Source: Spirochaetia bacterium
Lineage (GTDB): Bacteria; Spirochaetota; Spirochaetia; Sphaerochaetales; Sphaerochaetaceae
Assembly: GCA_009929055.1 (NCBI GenBank)
Contig: SABI01000012.1
Span: forward strand, 1-21,993
Reading direction: 5' to 3'
Length of the DNA: 21,993 nt
This document shows, piece after piece, positions 13,473-21,926 of this stretch. Position numbers and translations under genes: made by a program. Under the pieces are notes generated by a model. That model saw nothing but the letters and a program-made list of their open reading frames with translations. It had not been told where the DNA came from and made no database searches. Position 1 is the first letter of the stretch. Every line of letters begins with the position of its first letter.

Positions 13473-14609
13473 GTGAGGGGTGGGGAGAATTTCTTCCCAA
13501 GGAACTCCTGCTTTTCCAAAATGGCCATAATTCATATGGGCCCTATATATGGGCCTTAATAGATTAAGTTTCTGAATAATACCACTAGGGGTAAAATCAA
13601 AATTCTCCTTAATAATAGCCTCTATTTCATGGTTTGCAATAATACCTGTTCCAAAAGTTTGAACAGAAATAGATACTGGCTCTGCTATTCCTATTGCATA
13701 AGAAATTTGAATTTCAACTTTCTTACATAGCCCCCAAGCAACAAGGTTCTTTGCAACAAAACGGGCCATATAACTAGCACTTCTATCTACTTTAGAAGGA
13801 TCTTTTCCACTAAAAGCACCACCACCATGACGAGCCATTCCACCATAGGTATCTACAATAATCTTACGTCCTGTAAGGCCTGTGTCCCCTGCTGGCCCTC
13901 CTACTACAAATCGTCCAGTTGGATTTATGAAGTATTTAGTGTGAGGAGTTATTAGGCCTGTAGGAGAGAGAACATACCCAATAATTTGGTGTTCAATAAA
14001 CTCTTTAAGCTCTTTATTTGAAACACCTTCACTATGTTGATGAGAAAGAACTACTGTATCAATTGCAACAGGGATATCATCAACATATTTTAGTGTAACT
14101 TGTGCTTTAGCATCTGGTCGTAACCATGAGACTGCTTTTTCTTTTCTTAATTGAGCGGCCCTTTGAAGAAGATGATGAGCATACATTACAGGAGCTGGCA
14201 TAAGCTCTTTTGTTTCATCACAAGCATAGCCAAACATCAATCCTTGATCTCCAGCACCTTGGGAGCCTGAAGCACTACTCGAAGCGTTAACTCCCTGGGC
14301 AATATCTAGAGATTGGGTGTTAAGAAGAGTTTGTACTTTAATAGATGTATCATCGAAGCCAATACCTGGTTCTGTATACCCAGTAGATTTAGCGACATCT
14401 CTTACAATAGCATCTACATCAATAGATGCTAGAGAAGTAATCTCTCCACCAACTAATACAAAATTAGTAGTAGCAAAAGTTTCACAAGCAACTCGGGAAA
14501 AAGGGTCTTTTTCTAAACATGCATCAAGAACTGCATCAGAAATTTGGTCACATACTTTATCTGGATGCCCTTCACTCACTGACTCACTCGTAAAAAGATA
14601 ATCTTTCAT
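13464..14609 (-). CDS. metK: S-adenosylmethionine synthetase
   Basis: MetK makes SAM from methionine and ATP in the cytoplasm. The 381-residue protein has the expected length and all hallmark motifs. These are SESVSEGHPDKVCDQISDA at the N-terminus (ATP/Mg site, H15 and D17), GAGDQGLMFGYA (118-129) and the glycine-rich GGGAFSGKDPSKVDRSA in the C-terminal half. It lies 12 nt after jag on the same strand. An AAGAGG-type Shine-Dalgarno site lies just after the jag stop, so it is probably the last gene of the yidC-jag-metK transcript. The 3' end overlaps the convergent kinase gene by 9 bp, and I see no terminator between them. Confidence 0.97.
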   Translation of the reverse strand: MKDYLFTSESVSEGHPDKVCDQISDAVLDACLEKDPFSRVACETFATTNFVLVGGEITSLASIDVDAIVRDVAKSTGYTEPGIGFDDTSIKVQTLLNTQSLDIAQGVNASSSASGSQGAGDQGLMFGYACDETKELMPAPVMYAHHLLQRAAQLRKEKAVSWLRPDAKAQVTLKYVDDIPVAIDTVVLSHQHSEGVSNKELKEFIEHQIIGYVLSPTGLITPHTKYFINPTGRFVVGGPAGDTGLTGRKIIVDTYGGMARHGGGAFSGKDPSKVDRSASYMARFVAKNLVAWGLCKKVEIQISYAIGIAEPVSISVQTFGTGIIANHEIEAIIKENFDFTPSGIIQKLNLLRPIYRAHMNYGHFGKAGVPWEEILPTPHLR

Positions 14610-14621
14610 CTACTTTTCCTC

Positions 14622-15305
14622 TTATTTACGTAATGGTGGTAAAGAATCATCTACAGATATTCTCACTTGCTTAAATAATCCATCACCTTCACTTTTTGTT
14701 TCAATTCCCTCAATATCATTAAGAGCTGTGTGAATGAGCCTTCTTTCAAATGGATTCATAGGTTCAAGAAGCTGACTTGTACCACTTTTCTTCACTATTT
14801 GAGCAGTTTTATAGGCAAGTCGTACTAAAAATTCTTCATGGCGCATTCTATAATTTTCACTATCAACAACAACTTTTATATGAGAAACGAGTTGTCCAGC
14901 AAACACATTTACTAACAGTTGAATCGAATCTAAGTTTTTCCCTTTTTTTCCAATAAGGATAGAAGAGTGTTGAGAAACAATATTTAACCCAAGTTTTTCT
15001 GGTTTCCTAAACTGGACATCTACTGTGCCAGGATAACCCATTTTTATTAGTAAGGTTGAAAGGAAGTCGATTACTTTTTCTTCAAATTCAGTATTGTAGG
15101 TAGCTTTGCCAATTTCTTCTTCTGCAACTTCACCCTCTCCATTTTCACGAATATGAACTCTGATGCGTACGTTTCCTTTTTTAAATAAGGACCGCTTACC
15201 ACTATCTACTACTTCAATATCAATATCTTCTTGAACTAATTGAAGCTCTTCCATTGCTCTTGCAATAGCTTCCTGTTCACTTTTTCCTTCAAATTCTCTG
15301 ATCAT
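14622..15305 (-). CDS. jag: Jag/KhpB RNA-binding protein (Jag-N, KH, R3H)
   Basis: The 227-residue cytoplasmic RNA-binding protein has three parts. Residues 1-50 form a Jag-N domain (EFEGKSEQEAIARAMEEL and KRSLFKKGNVRIRV). A KH domain carries the GxxG-type loop IGKKGKNLDSIQLLVN. The C-terminal R3H domain contains YRMRHEEFLVRLAYKTA and PMNPFERRLIHTALNDI. Homologues bind RNA with KhpA and influence cell division and elongation in Gram-positives. The role in spirochaetes is not known from sequence. AGGAG (15312-15316) sits 6 nt before the ATG and 12 nt separate it from the yidC stop, the conserved yidC-jag pairing. Confidence 0.95.
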   Translation of the reverse strand: MIREFEGKSEQEAIARAMEELQLVQEDIDIEVVDSGKRSLFKKGNVRIRVHIRENGEGEVAEEEIGKATYNTEFEEKVIDFLSTLLIKMGYPGTVDVQFRKPEKLGLNIVSQHSSILIGKKGKNLDSIQLLVNVFAGQLVSHIKVVVDSENYRMRHEEFLVRLAYKTAQIVKKSGTSQLLEPMNPFERRLIHTALNDIEGIETKSEGDGLFKQVRISVDDSLPPLRK

Positions 15306-15317
15306 AGAACTCTCCTT

Positions 15318-17132
15318 TTATGATTTATTCTTTTTGGAATTCTTCTTGTTTACTACAGGAACCACAGGATTAAGAAGAGCTTTCTTTTGTCGTCGTTTGT
15401 TTACAAATATTTGTTGCCCAATAGATATTACGTTCATCACCATCCAGTAGAGTAAAAGCCCTGAAGGAGCATTATAAAGGATAAAAAAGAACATTATTGG
15501 CATACCAAATTTCATAAACTTACCTGTCATACCAGATTGAGGAGTTCCAGCCTGAGAAATACTGAAAGAGAAAATCATAGATGTTCCATAGAGAATTGGG
15601 AGAAGTCGAATATCGCTACCAATTACAGGGAGAGAGAGAGGTGCAAAATTTATAATTGATTCAGGTAATGAAAGGTCATTAATCCATCCTGGAATAAAAG
15701 TAGCTCCACGAAGTTCAAAATGTTTATTTAATAGTCCATAAAGGGCAATGAATATTGGAAATTGGAAGAGCATTGGTAAACATCCGCCAAGAGGGTTAAT
15801 TTTTTCTTTCTTATATAATTCACCCATTTCAGCATTCAATTTTGTTGGATTATCTTTATATTTTGCCTTTAATTCTTCCATTTGAGGATTCAAAGCCTGC
15901 ATTTTTGAGGTAGATTCCATACTTTTCTTACTAAATGGTTGCAATACTATTTTAATGAGAATTGTGAGTAAAATAATTGCAACACCATAGTTTGGTATTA
16001 ATGAATAGAAGAATTTTAATAACCATTTTAGAATATTCTCTAACCAACCAAGCCAAGAGTTGCTATCAAGGGCTTTTTCTAAGTTTAAATCAGAAAGGCC
16101 AAATGCATTATCACTTGCTTTATTGTAAATAGTCATATTTTGACTTAATTGTGGTCCCACATAAAATCTAAATACATCTGTTCCAACTGAAGATCTATAA
16201 GCTGGACGTGAGAAATATATCCTAGATTCTAAAGGAATATTTCCACCTTTTGTTTCACTCAAAGTGATAGCATATTGAGTTGCGTCTGGAATCCCTATGA
16301 CTGAAAAATATTTACTTGCTATTGCAGTCCAGTTAATACTTTCAGTTGTATAGACGCCATCACGAATTTTAGGAGTATCTTTCTTCCCATTCTTCTCTAC
16401 ATAAAAACGACGGTAAGTATAATTTCCATCAGGGGCAGTGTCGAATTTAGGGCCAAGTTGTGGTTCAAACGCTAATGTGTATGCGAACCCATTATAGTTA
16501 AGGGGAATTACTTTGTTTTCACTATTTCTCATCTCAACAATGATTTCAAATAAGTAATCACTACTTCCAAAACGGTAAGTTTTAGAAATAGTAAAAGTAT
16601 TTTCATCTACTTCTCCATTTTCATTTACCATTGCAAATTCTTGGCTAAAACGAACTTCATTTCCACTTATTGTGTGTTTAAAAGAGGCATTTATAGGATT
16701 TGAAGTATCATTACCTGCATATAAACTAAAAGTAGAAGGGGCAGAGCCGTCATTAAAAATCATCTCTACTGGCTCGCCATTATCGAGGTGGTTTTTTAAT
16801 TTTAGGGATGAGATAGCAGCACCTTTTGGATCAAACTCTATGATAAATACATCAGTTTGAAATGTAAAAGGGGCAAGGGAGGCATCAGGCCCTGTTTGCA
16901 AGAAAGATCCTGGTGTTTTTGAATTCCATCCGTTTTGTGCTTCTGCATAAGAGGTTGGAGGGCTAGCTACAACACTATTTTGTCCACTTGCTACAACTGG
17001 TACTTCTTGAGTAGTACTTACAGTTTGTACTGGGGAGACTGGTTCTGGCGGAAAGAAAGTTGTTTGGATCATTAATCCACCAACAATAACGACTACCGAA
17101 AGAACTATTGCTAGTACGGTATTTTTATCCAT
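15318..17132 (-). CDS. yidC: Membrane protein insertase YidC (long, Gram-negative type)
   Basis: YidC inserts and folds inner-membrane proteins, alone or with Sec. The 604-residue protein has an N-terminal membrane helix (about 4-24). A Thr/Ser/Pro-rich linker and a large beta-rich periplasmic domain follow, up to about residue 340. The conserved C-terminal insertase core includes YGVAIILLTILIKIVLQPFS, the coiled region KMQALNPQMEELKAKYKDNP, the motif NPLGGCLPMLFQFPIFIALY and PSGLLLYWMVMNVIS. The long periplasmic domain is typical of diderm bacteria. I choose the ATG at 17132: AGGAG (17138-17142) is 5 nt upstream, whereas the in-frame GTG at 17138 would overlap that site. Confidence 0.97.
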   Translation of the reverse strand: MDKNTVLAIVLSVVVIVGGLMIQTTFFPPEPVSPVQTVSTTQEVPVVASGQNSVVASPPTSYAEAQNGWNSKTPGSFLQTGPDASLAPFTFQTDVFIIEFDPKGAAISSLKLKNHLDNGEPVEMIFNDGSAPSTFSLYAGNDTSNPINASFKHTISGNEVRFSQEFAMVNENGEVDENTFTISKTYRFGSSDYLFEIIVEMRNSENKVIPLNYNGFAYTLAFEPQLGPKFDTAPDGNYTYRRFYVEKNGKKDTPKIRDGVYTTESINWTAIASKYFSVIGIPDATQYAITLSETKGGNIPLESRIYFSRPAYRSSVGTDVFRFYVGPQLSQNMTIYNKASDNAFGLSDLNLEKALDSNSWLGWLENILKWLLKFFYSLIPNYGVAIILLTILIKIVLQPFSKKSMESTSKMQALNPQMEELKAKYKDNPTKLNAEMGELYKKEKINPLGGCLPMLFQFPIFIALYGLLNKHFELRGATFIPGWINDLSLPESIINFAPLSLPVIGSDIRLLPILYGTSMIFSFSISQAGTPQSGMTGKFMKFGMPIMFFFILYNAPSGLLLYWMVMNVISIGQQIFVNKRRQKKALLNPVVPVVNKKNSKKNKS

Positions 17133-17196
17133 GTTCACTCCTGTTCACATGTCAGTGATGTAATAAAAAGAGAATAACAATACAAAGCTACCTATC

Positions 17197-17541
17197 TTAT
17201 CGATAAAGATGAGCTTCTTTGAACAAACGAGTTAATTGTTTTTTTTGTTGTTCATGAGATACTGCCATTCTTGGGTATACTACGAATGCAAAATCAAAAC
17301 CAGAAATAAAGTTATTTTTTTCTAGACGCCACACTTCTTTAATTTGTCGTCTAATTCTATTTCTCTGCACGGCATTGCCATAATGCTTAACTGGAATTAC
17401 TATTATTCGATTCACATCAAGTTGATTTTTAGCAAGACGAAGTTTTATTCCAGGGCAAGAAAATGACGCACCAGAAATAAAAATCTTATCTATTTCTGGT
17501 TTCTTTTTTACAATTTCTCGTTTAGTAAGGCTTTTTCTCAT
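17197..17541 (-). CDS. rnpA: Ribonuclease P protein component
   Basis: The protein subunit of RNase P helps the catalytic RNA mature tRNA 5' ends. The small basic protein has 114 residues from the ATG at 17541; an in-frame GTG at 17544 would add one. It carries the family signature NAVQRNRIRRQIKEVWR and the RIIVIPVKHYGNAV strand before it. The N-terminal 20 bp overlap the end of rpmH in another frame, and no independent Shine-Dalgarno site is evident, which suggests coupling to rpmH translation. yidC follows after 64 bp. The RNA partner gene is not in the window. Confidence 0.95.
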   Translation of the reverse strand: MRKSLTKREIVKKKPEIDKIFISGASFSCPGIKLRLAKNQLDVNRIIVIPVKHYGNAVQRNRIRRQIKEVWRLEKNNFISGFDFAFVVYPRMAVSHEQQKKQLTRLFKEAHLYR

Positions 17542-17677
17542 CACAGACGCTTAGTTTTTTTCTTCCCTTAGCTCTTCGTCGAGCTAAGATAAGCCGGCCA
17601 CCCACTGTAGCCATTCTAGCGCGGAATCCAAACTTTCTATTTCGCTTAGTTCTACTGGGTTGGTACGTTCTTTTCAT
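17522..17677 (-). CDS. rpmH: 50S ribosomal protein L34
   Basis: The 51-residue protein begins MKRTYQPSRTKRNRKFGF, continues RARMATVGGR and ARRRAKGRKKLSV, and is unmistakably L34. The typical protein stops soon after the LSV region. Here a tail CDEKKPY follows, which resembles Treponema L34 as I remember it. The tail codons overlap the start of rnpA by 20 bp (17522-17541). A GGAG-type Shine-Dalgarno site lies 8-9 nt upstream of the ATG. It heads the rpmH-rnpA-yidC-jag-metK series and has a strong promoter of its own. Confidence 0.97.
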   Translation of the reverse strand: MKRTYQPSRTKRNRKFGFRARMATVGGRLILARRRAKGRKKLSVCDEKKPY

Positions 17678-17748
17678 AGGAAAATCTCCAAAAATTATCG
17701 CTTAACGCGGGATTTATCAGTTTTAAGGGAATAACTCCCCGAAAGGGC

Positions 17749-17778
17749 AGTATATAGATGGGAAGGGATATGTGTCAA
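17749..17778 (-). promoter_or_regulatory. rpmH promoter
   Basis: On the minus strand, a perfect -35 TTGACA (17778-17773) and a -10 TATACT (17754-17749) are separated by 18 bp. The resulting leader of about 65 nt contains a small hairpin (CCC-TTTC-GGG) and a Shine-Dalgarno site, so this transcript is not leaderless. Confidence 0.7.
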
Positions 17779-17813
17779 TAGATTTGACATTTCATCGATT
17801 GAAAACTTATTTT

Positions 17814-18104
17814 CTATTTCATCGATTTAATTGTTAGTCCAGTAACACCAAGTTCAGGAAACTGAGTAGCTATTCTTGCAAGAATTTGCTTCTTTTTCAT
17901 CAAAATAATACTAGACCAAGCAGGATGGTCAGTTTCAATAACTAATATGTTATTTCTTATTTCATATAGTTTAGAGTGTGGAGCAATATCTGGCCCAACT
18001 ATTTCTATCCATTCTCTAACCATTTGAGCTACATCATTTTCAGTATCTAAATGGAGTCTTGCAAGGAGAATATCAAGGAGTTCTTTTAATGGATTTTCAC
18101 TCAT
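17814..18104 (-). CDS. DUF721 / DciA-like protein
   Basis: The 96-residue protein matches the DUF721 pattern: an N-terminal helix (NPLKELLDILLARLHLD), WIEIVGPDIAPHSK and then ILVIETDHPAWSSIILMKKK. DUF721 includes DciA, the loader of the replicative helicase DnaB in many bacteria lacking DnaC/DnaI. Whether this short version performs that role is inference, but its place directly behind dnaA-dnaN-recF supports a replication function. Its start overlaps the recF stop as ATGA (18101-18104), so it is translationally coupled. rpmH follows 137 bp later with its own promoter. Confidence 0.87.
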   Translation of the reverse strand: MSENPLKELLDILLARLHLDTENDVAQMVREWIEIVGPDIAPHSKLYEIRNNILVIETDHPAWSSIILMKKKQILARIATQFPELGVTGLTIKSMK

Positions 18105-19186
18105 ATCTTTTCACACCGCCCATCCTCAATACGATACACTAAAGAGTCTTCTGGGGTAAGGTTTGAAAAATATTGCTCCTTTGGTAAAAAGGTAAAAAAT
18201 GCTTGAGAATATCCATCAAGTTCTTTTAAAAACCTCCCCCTTTTTTCAATATCTAATTCTAATAATACATCATCTATAAGGAGTATTGGTTTTTTCCCAG
18301 TTTTATTTTTATATGTATGCATCTGGGCAATGCGAAAAATTAAAGAAGCTAATCTCATTTGCCCAGTGGAACCAGAATCAGAAAAATCAACTAAATTTTC
18401 AATCATGATAAATTTATCACGATGTATTCCAGAAACGGTTGTATTCATCCTGATATCTCGGTCTTGGTATTCTTCTAATTTAGCAATAATTTGTTCAACA
18501 GAGTCACAGTTTTTCCAAGATGGTTTATAAGATATATGAAGATTTGAAGAGGAGAGAGAAACAGTATTATAGAGAGAAGGAAATATATTATTAAATTCTT
18601 CAACCATTTTTTTTCTTTGAGTTTGTATTCTTAATCCAATTTCAGCTAATTTAATATTATACATAGATAAAAGGGCGTAGTATTGTTCTTTTAAGGCAGC
18701 ATTTCTTTGTTTAAGTACTGCTCTATAACTTCTTAAATCGTCAAAGAAAAGGGGATCATACATACTCATTGTTTGGTCAAAAAATCTTCTTCTATGCTCA
18801 GGTGTACCCCTAATAAACTCAATATCATCATGGCTAAATACTATACATGGAATATTATAAATAAGTTCTTTTCTATCTTTAATCTCTTTACCATCAATTC
18901 TAATCTCCCTTTTTTTAGGAGAATAATTGATAAATAAGGTTGATTGAATATGTTCATCTGTTTCTACTACTGCTGAGAGATAAAAAGAAGAAAAAGAGTG
19001 TTTACACATTACACTAGACTGAGAAGATCTAAAGGATGACCCATAGCATAGAGTATATAGAGCTTCTAAAAAATTTGTTTTTCCTTGTCCATTTTTACCT
19101 ACAAGGACAACTTGAGTAGAATCAGTTGAAATAAGAGTATCTTCTAAATTACGAAAATGTTTACATCCAACAGAGAGAAATTTCAT
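18101..19186 (-). CDS. recF: DNA replication and repair protein RecF
   Basis: RecF is an SMC/Rad50-like ATPase that binds gapped DNA and, with RecO and RecR, helps load RecA. The 361-residue protein has Walker A GKNGQGKT (30-37), the ABC-type signature STGQMRLASLIFRIAQ and Walker B KPILLIDDVLLELD, in the order and length normal for RecF. It shares one base with the dnaN stop (TAATG at 19184-19188) and overlaps the next gene by 4 nt. dnaN, recF and the DUF721 gene therefore form one coupled unit. No internal promoter is evident. Confidence 0.96.
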   Translation of the reverse strand: MKFLSVGCKHFRNLEDTLISTDSTQVVLVGKNGQGKTNFLEALYTLCYGSSFRSSQSSVMCKHSFSSFYLSAVVETDEHIQSTLFINYSPKKREIRIDGKEIKDRKELIYNIPCIVFSHDDIEFIRGTPEHRRRFFDQTMSMYDPLFFDDLRSYRAVLKQRNAALKEQYYALLSMYNIKLAEIGLRIQTQRKKMVEEFNNIFPSLYNTVSLSSSNLHISYKPSWKNCDSVEQIIAKLEEYQDRDIRMNTTVSGIHRDKFIMIENLVDFSDSGSTGQMRLASLIFRIAQMHTYKNKTGKKPILLIDDVLLELDIEKRGRFLKELDGYSQAFFTFLPKEQYFSNLTPEDSLVYRIEDGRCEKI

Positions 19187-20289
19187 TAATCTATTTGCAT
19201 CGGCATGATGATATGAAAATAATCTCTTTCTGGATGAGGTTTGATAGTTACTGCTTTATTTGCTTCAGCAAAACATAAATCAAATTCTTGAGACTGCATC
19301 ACTCTCAAAGGACTCACAAGATAAGAGTAGTTCATAGCTAATCTGCATGAAGGGCCTGTATAGGTACAAGGAATAATTTCTTTTGCTTGTCCAAAGTCAC
19401 TCTCTTCGCTGCTTATTGTTACAAAATTATCTTCAATATCGAGATAAATTCTCTTTGCTTTATTTTCTACAAGTAAAGAGACTCTTTTTAATGCTTCATT
19501 CATTTTTTGAATATTTATACTACAAATATTAGGCTGTTGAGCTGGAATTACCCTCCTATAATTAGGGAATTGTCCTTTAATAAGTGTTGAATACATTAAT
19601 TGATTTGCGAATGAGGCAAAAATTATTGATTCAGTAATACAAAGAGAAATTTCTCCTTCACCAGTTCCCCCTTTTTTTAATAAAGAAAGAAATTTTGCTG
19701 GGATAATAACAGGATTAAAATCTTTGAAAGATGTTTCAAAATCACGTTCTATGAGAGAAAGTCTTCTTCCATCCGTTGCAACCATAGTAAGAGTTTTATC
19801 TTTTTGCTCTATATAAACACCATTCATAAAATAACGAGTTTCATCGTCACTAATAGCAAAGATGGTTTGATCAATCATTTCAAAGAGATCTTTTTGACTC
19901 ATAGAAAAATAATCATGACTAGGAGAATTTTCTAATAATGGGAATTTATCTGAACTAATAGTTCTCAATGAAAAATCAATAGTTTTATTTTGTGGGTAAA
20001 TATAGAGTTTTTCACCAATTTCTTCAAATGTAATATGTTCATCAGGAAGAGCCCTTAGTATTCCAAGAAATTTATCACAAAAAACAGTTGTAGTTCCACT
20101 TTCGACTGTTTCTACTTCAATCGTAGTAGAAAAACCAATCTTTTGATCAGTAGCTTTTATAGTGAGAGTATTATTATTTGTTTCCAATAACACGTTTGAA
20201 ACAATTGATAAAGTATTTCGTTGACTCGTAAAATCGAGGGCAAGAATTATTTCTTTAAGTAATGTATTTTTGGGGCAGATGAACTTCAT
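19186..20289 (-). CDS. dnaN: DNA polymerase III beta subunit (sliding clamp)
   Basis: The beta clamp encircles DNA and tethers polymerase III and other partners. The 367-residue protein has the three-fold clamp architecture. The first repeat starts MKFICPKNTLLKEIILALDF, the middle repeat contains VATDGRRLSLIERDF, and the C-terminus ends YFHIIMPMQID, close to the usual clamp ending. AGGAG lies 7 nt before the ATG at 20289. An extended -10 lies upstream, so dnaN can be transcribed separately from dnaA. The gap to dnaA (223 bp) holds the oriC candidate. Confidence 0.97.
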   Translation of the reverse strand: MKFICPKNTLLKEIILALDFTSQRNTLSIVSNVLLETNNNTLTIKATDQKIGFSTTIEVETVESGTTTVFCDKFLGILRALPDEHITFEEIGEKLYIYPQNKTIDFSLRTISSDKFPLLENSPSHDYFSMSQKDLFEMIDQTIFAISDDETRYFMNGVYIEQKDKTLTMVATDGRRLSLIERDFETSFKDFNPVIIPAKFLSLLKKGGTGEGEISLCITESIIFASFANQLMYSTLIKGQFPNYRRVIPAQQPNICSINIQKMNEALKRVSLLVENKAKRIYLDIEDNFVTISSEESDFGQAKEIIPCTYTGPSCRLAMNYSYLVSPLRVMQSQEFDLCFAEANKAVTIKPHPERDYFHIIMPMQID

Positions 20290-20315
20290 ATCGTTACTCC
20301 TATTTCTTATATAAT

Positions 20316-20324
20316 ATTATAACA
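20316..20324 (-). promoter_or_regulatory. dnaN extended -10 promoter
   Basis: On the minus strand, TGTTATAAT (20324-20316) is a perfect extended -10 (TGn-TATAAT) without a good -35. It sits in the AT-rich end of the oriC candidate, about 27 bp before the dnaN ATG. Confidence 0.5.
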
Positions 20325-20328
20325 GTCG

Positions 20329-20340
20329 TAGTAATAGTAT
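20329..20340 (+). promoter_or_regulatory. DnaA-trio-like run in the oriC candidate
   Basis: TAG-TAA-TAG-TAT lies 9 bp from the DnaA box at 20350-20358, in the orientation seen in the Bacillus basal unwinding system. That arrangement is box, short gap, trios, then AT-rich DNA to be melted. It is flanked by a near-trio, TCG, at 20326-20328. Confidence 0.5.
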
Positions 20341-20512
20341 CGTGTATACTGTGGAAAACAGCAATAATTCTTTATGCAATATATGCATGAAAAATGAAAA
20401 CTTGTGGATATATCGACCATTTTTCCACATTTCTTGCACATATATCCACAACCAAAATTAATTTTTTTTTATTATTAACAACTTATCCTCACATTATGCA
20501 CATCTTATACAA

Positions 20513-21919
20513 TTATGATTCTCTCTTATAATTTTGAATTTGTCTAATAAGGTTTTGAATAGAATTACTCAATGCAATATCATTTTGTATCATTCCTTCA
20601 ACTTTTTGAACTGAGTGCATTACAGTCGTATGATCACGACCTCCAAACTCATATCCAATTTCTGTAGTTGAAAATTCGGTAATGGTTCTTGCAATATACA
20701 TAGCTATTTGACGAGGAAGAACAACAGATTTTGTCCTCTTTTTACCTTTTATATCGTAGGCAGAAATACTAAAGTAATCCGAAACTACTCTTATAATAAC
20801 ATCAACTGACATAGTTTGATCTTTAGATAAAGAGTACGTACTTTTCAATTGATCCCTAGCAATATCTAGGGTTATTTCTTTATTTAATAAGTTACTATAA
20901 GCGATTAATTTGGTAAGAGAAGCCTCTAAATCCCTTACATTTGTATTGACGCTTTTACTAATATATTCGAGTACTTCACTTGAAATATTACACACCTGTT
21001 TTTCACATTTTTTTTGTAATATTGCTAATCGAGTTTCAAAATCTGGTGGTTGAAGATCTACGTTTATTCCACGAGTAAACCGATTTTTTAATCTATCGGT
21101 GATGTCTTGTAATTCATTAATAGGACGGTCACAGGTGAAAACGAGTTGTTTGTTAGATTCAAACAAGTTGTTAAATACATGGAACATCTCTTCTTGAGTA
21201 GATTCTTTTCTTTGTAAAAAGTGGATGTCATCTATTAACAGTACATCAGCTTTTCGGTATTTATTTCTAAATTGTGGGGTTTTTTTTTCTCCAATTGCCA
21301 TGATAAATTCATTAGTAAACATCTCTGCTGTTACATATACCACTTGCAGTTCTGGAGTGCTTTCTTGAATAAAATTTCCAATTGATTGAATAAGGTGAGT
21401 TTTTCCTAATCCTACTCCACCATAGATGAGACAAGGGTTATAACTGACTCCTGGGTTTTTAGCAATTGCCATACTTACATTATAAGCAAACGAACTATTC
21501 TCCCCTACTACAAAATTATCAAACTGATAACCTACATTTATATTAGGATCTTTAGGTTTCTTTTGAGCCTTAGGCATTGGAGCTTTTGTAAATTCATCTT
21601 TCGAAATATTTCCTTTAGGGGGATTTTTTTGGTCTTTAGAATTCTTATTTAATTCTTCTTGTTGTTTTACAATAATATCAATTTCTATTTTTTCTCCAGT
21701 AAGTTCAGTTAGGAGGGACATTATAGAGGCTAGATATTGTGTTTTAATATAATCTCGAATAAATAGTGAAGGAACAGCAAGAACTAACTTGTGGTTCTCT
21801 GATTCAATATACGAGATTCTATGTATCCAGGTGACACATTCTTGTTCTGGTAAAGTCGATTCTAATCTTAGTAAAATCTCTTGCCAAAACGGATAATAGT
21901 TCCATTTTTGTTGTTGCAT
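20513..21919 (-). CDS. dnaA: Chromosomal replication initiator protein DnaA
   Basis: DnaA binds DnaA boxes and melts the origin. From the ATG at 21919 the protein has 468 residues. Domain I (about 1-85) starts MQQQKWNYYPFWQEILLRLE. A Lys/Pro-rich linker (about 86-130) follows, then the AAA+ domain with Walker A GGVGLGKT (167-174), Walker B VLLIDDIHFLQ and the sensor/box region DRLKNRFTRGINVDLQPPD. Domain IV ends with the DnaA-box-binding signature GGRDHTTVMHSVQKVE. A GTG at 21925 would add two residues, but it lies at or before the predicted transcription start. All domains look complete. Several DnaA boxes lie downstream of its stop, between it and dnaN. Confidence 0.97.
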   Translation of the reverse strand: MQQQKWNYYPFWQEILLRLESTLPEQECVTWIHRISYIESENHKLVLAVPSLFIRDYIKTQYLASIMSLLTELTGEKIEIDIIVKQQEELNKNSKDQKNPPKGNISKDEFTKAPMPKAQKKPKDPNINVGYQFDNFVVGENSSFAYNVSMAIAKNPGVSYNPCLIYGGVGLGKTHLIQSIGNFIQESTPELQVVYVTAEMFTNEFIMAIGEKKTPQFRNKYRKADVLLIDDIHFLQRKESTQEEMFHVFNNLFESNKQLVFTCDRPINELQDITDRLKNRFTRGINVDLQPPDFETRLAILQKKCEKQVCNISSEVLEYISKSVNTNVRDLEASLTKLIAYSNLLNKEITLDIARDQLKSTYSLSKDQTMSVDVIIRVVSDYFSISAYDIKGKKRTKSVVLPRQIAMYIARTITEFSTTEIGYEFGGRDHTTVMHSVQKVEGMIQNDIALSNSIQNLIRQIQNYKRES

Positions 21920-21926
21920 GCTCACT

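Larger units (their letters stand above)
20290..20512. other. Candidate chromosomal origin (oriC) between dnaA and dnaN
   Basis: The 223-bp AT-rich gap contains five one-mismatch DnaA boxes relative to TTATCCACA. They lie at 20350-20358 (minus TTTTCCACA), 20403-20411 (minus ATATCCACA), 20421-20429 (TTTTCCACA), 20442-20450 (ATATCCACA) and 20483-20491 (TTATCCTCA). Next to the first box is a trio-like run (20329-20340), then an AT-only stretch towards dnaN. A long T run lies at about 20462-20470. Position beside dnaA and this architecture support origin function. Confidence 0.7.

Noticed and set aside
17784..17789. Plus-strand TTGACA near the end of the DUF721 gene
   Set aside because: There is no matching -10 and no plus-strand gene downstream.
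17789..17827. Direct repeat ATTTCATCGATT (17789-17800 and 17816-17827)
   Set aside because: Only 12 bp, AT-rich, and one copy lies in the end of the DUF721 gene. No function suggests itself.
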